Shown piece after piece: positions 36,298-37,451 of a stretch of DNA of 37,451 bases. Each line of letters begins with the position of its first letter. The stretch's first letter is position 1. The notes beneath the pieces are model-generated. The model did no database searches. It had not been told where the DNA came from and saw nothing but the letters and a program-made list of their open reading frames with translations. This stretch comes from Janibacter anophelis NBRC 107843 (GTDB lineage: Bacteria; Actinomycetota; Actinomycetes; Actinomycetales; Dermatophilaceae): assembly GCF_001570945.1 (NCBI RefSeq), contig NZ_BCSQ01000032.1, positions 1-37,451 on the forward strand, written 5' to 3'. Made by a program: the position numbers and the translations under genes.

Positions 36298-37260
36298 TCA
36301 GCCGCCGTCGTAGGCGGCCAGGGCCTCGCGCGCGGGGGTCGCGACACGCTCACGCAGGGCCTGAGGGGCGAGGACCCGGGCCCCACCGCCGAGGCGGAGG
36401 ACCAGACGACGCACGAAGTCCTCGTTGCTCGTCGGCAGGGTGACGATCAGGTCTTCACCCTCGGTTTCCCGAGACGTCACCGGGTAGTACTCCGCGACCC
36501 AGTGGGCGGACGGTGCCAGGCGCAGGGTGACGGGCACGTCGTGGTCCCCGCGCTGGTACGCACCACCGCTCAGGTCACGGTGCGCGACGCCCTCGGGTAG
36601 TTCTGCCGGTTCGTCGAGCACGTCCACGGACTCGATCCGGTCGACCTTGAACAGGCGCACGTCCTGGGCCCGGTGGCACCAGCCCTCGAGGTACCAGTAC
36701 CCCTCGACGTGGGCCAGGCGCATCGGGTCGACGTCGCGCTCGGTGCGCTCGTCACGGCTCGGGACGACATAGACGAGGTGCACGCGCCGGCCGGCGGTCA
36801 GGGCGTCGCGCAGCAGCGACGTCGTGCGACCGCTCTCGGTGTCGTCCTCGACGACGACGACCCGCTCGACGCCGGGGATCGTGCCCGTGGCCGCCTCGAG
36901 CTTGGCCAGAGCGCGCTCCACCGCGCTGGACTCCCCCACCCCGCTCGCGGCGAGCGAGCGCAGCCCGACGATGAGCGAGATCGCCTCGTCGACGTTGAGT
37001 CGCAACGGCCGGGCGATCGTGTCGGCATTGGTGACGAAGACGCGACCCCCCTCGTAGCTCGCCTCGATCATCTCGTCGGGCATCTGGCCGTAGCCGCACA
37101 TGAAGAGCAGGTCGAGGTCGGCGACGAGCTGCTGCTCGGTGATGCCGAGGCCGGCAGCGGCCTCCTCGATCTCGATGCCCTGACGGCTGACCAGCCACGG
37201 GACCATGGTCAGCAGGCGCTGGACCCGGCCCGTCGCTGACTCCACCTTCGCCGGACTCAC
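36298..37260 (-). CDS. pafC: WYL-domain regulator PafC
   Basis: A 320-residue protein. An N-terminal HTH region (ATGRVQRLLTMVPWLVSRQGIEIEEAAAGLGITEQQLVADLDLLFMCGYG) is followed by a WYL domain (LLRDALTAGRRVHLVYVVPSRDERTERDVDPMRLAHVEGYWYLEGWCHRAQDVRLFKVDRIESVDVLD) and a C-terminal WCX extension. With PafB it forms the mycobacterial PafBC activator of the LexA/RecA-independent DNA-damage response, thought to sense single-stranded DNA through the WYL domain. The start is GTG 37260, overlapping the pafB stop by four bases, so the two partners are co-translated. Confidence 0.9.
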   Translation of the reverse strand: MSPAKVESATGRVQRLLTMVPWLVSRQGIEIEEAAAGLGITEQQLVADLDLLFMCGYGQMPDEMIEASYEGGRVFVTNADTIARPLRLNVDEAISLIVGLRSLAASGVGESSAVERALAKLEAATGTIPGVERVVVVEDDTESGRTTSLLRDALTAGRRVHLVYVVPSRDERTERDVDPMRLAHVEGYWYLEGWCHRAQDVRLFKVDRIESVDVLDEPAELPEGVAHRDLSGGAYQRGDHDVPVTLRLAPSAHWVAEYYPVTSRETEGEDLIVTLPTSNEDFVRRLVLRLGGGARVLAPQALRERVATPAREALAAYDGG

Positions 37261-37451
37261 GACGCGCTCCCTTCGTGCTGCTCCGCCACGGCCCGCAGCC
37301 GCTCGACGACCGCCTCACGCAGCTCGGACGGCTCCTCGACGACGACGTCGGGACCGTGGCCGGCGACCTCGGCGGCAAAACCGGCGAGACCCGCGTGCTG
37401 CAGGTGCACCCGGTCCCACTGCTCGTCGATCGGCTCGACCCGCTCCGCCCG
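37257..37451 (-). CDS. pafB: WYL-domain regulator PafB (C-terminal part, runs off the window)
   Basis: Sixty-four codons are visible in the frame that ends at TGA 37259-37257. The residues (VEPIDEQWDRVHLQHAGLAG, then EEPSELREAVVERLRAVAEQHEGSAS) look like the WCX-type C-terminal end of a WYL regulator. The position directly before pafC with a GTGA overlap is that of pafB in other Actinobacteria. The rest lies beyond the right edge. Confidence 0.8.
   Translation of the reverse strand, partial: RAERVEPIDEQWDRVHLQHAGLAGFAAEVAGHGPDVVVEEPSELREAVVERLRAVAEQHEGSAS

Noticed and set aside
1-37451. CRISPR arrays, tRNA or rRNA genes
   Set aside because: No regularly spaced repeats of 25-40 bp and no convincing cloverleaf or rRNA sequence were found by reading.

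Overview
The window is high-GC DNA with short intergenic gaps, many 1-8 nt gene overlaps and frequent GTG starts. Its core genes (rbpA, helY, pafB/pafC, tatA/tatC, lnt plus polyprenol-mannose synthase) place it in the Actinobacteria. A member of the Intrasporangiaceae or a nearby actinomycete group is my inference; no database was searched.

Left part (1-5.3 kb): a lone VapB-type antitoxin, a dapA-like gene divergent from a LysR regulator, a DUF2236 (MpaB/latex-clearing-type) protein, an Imm5-like immunity protein, two more small antitoxin-like proteins without toxins, and a 2H phosphoesterase behind a 20-codon leader ORF.

Accessory island (about 5.5-15.3 kb): the centrepiece is two paralogous three-gene modules, transcribed away from each other from a 440-bp spacer. 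Each encodes a complete tyrosine recombinase, a small XRE-type HTH protein and a roughly 490-residue protein with six CxxC/CxC cysteine pairs followed by a recombinase-like core that has lost its catalytic residues. A third copy survives only as its last 24 or so codons at 14.33-14.40 kb. Around the modules lie typical cargo genes: GNAT acetyltransferase, DinB-family protein, SAM methyltransferase, and a nucleotidyltransferase flanked by a 35-bp imperfect direct repeat and apparently frameshifted. This recombinase / HTH / zinc pseudo-recombinase arrangement is my candidate for a little-described mobile system.

Middle part (15.3-26.3 kb): a small minus-strand operon (pterin dehydratase-VOC fusion, VOC protein, unknown protein), a FUSC transporter divergent from a VOC protein, panE, the ribosome-rescue factor arfB, an APC permease with a universal stress protein and an NAD-binding protein, an NYN/OST-HTH ribonuclease-like protein, a secreted M15-type peptidase and an MFS transporter.

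Right part (26.5-37.5 kb), core chromosome: rbpA behind a SigR/SigH-type promoter and a long terminator hairpin; a minus-strand run Lrp - lnt - polyprenol mannose synthase - fxsA; a 5'-3' exonuclease; and the conserved block pafB-pafC-tatA-tatC-diacylglycerol kinase-helY.

Two window-wide patterns stand out. The nonamer CGAAGGGGG (either strand) occurs 23 times by my manual scan and is absent from 3.9 to 16.3 kb. At least twelve genes have a TANNNT-like -10 hexamer ending 6-8 nt before the start codon, pointing to leaderless transcripts.
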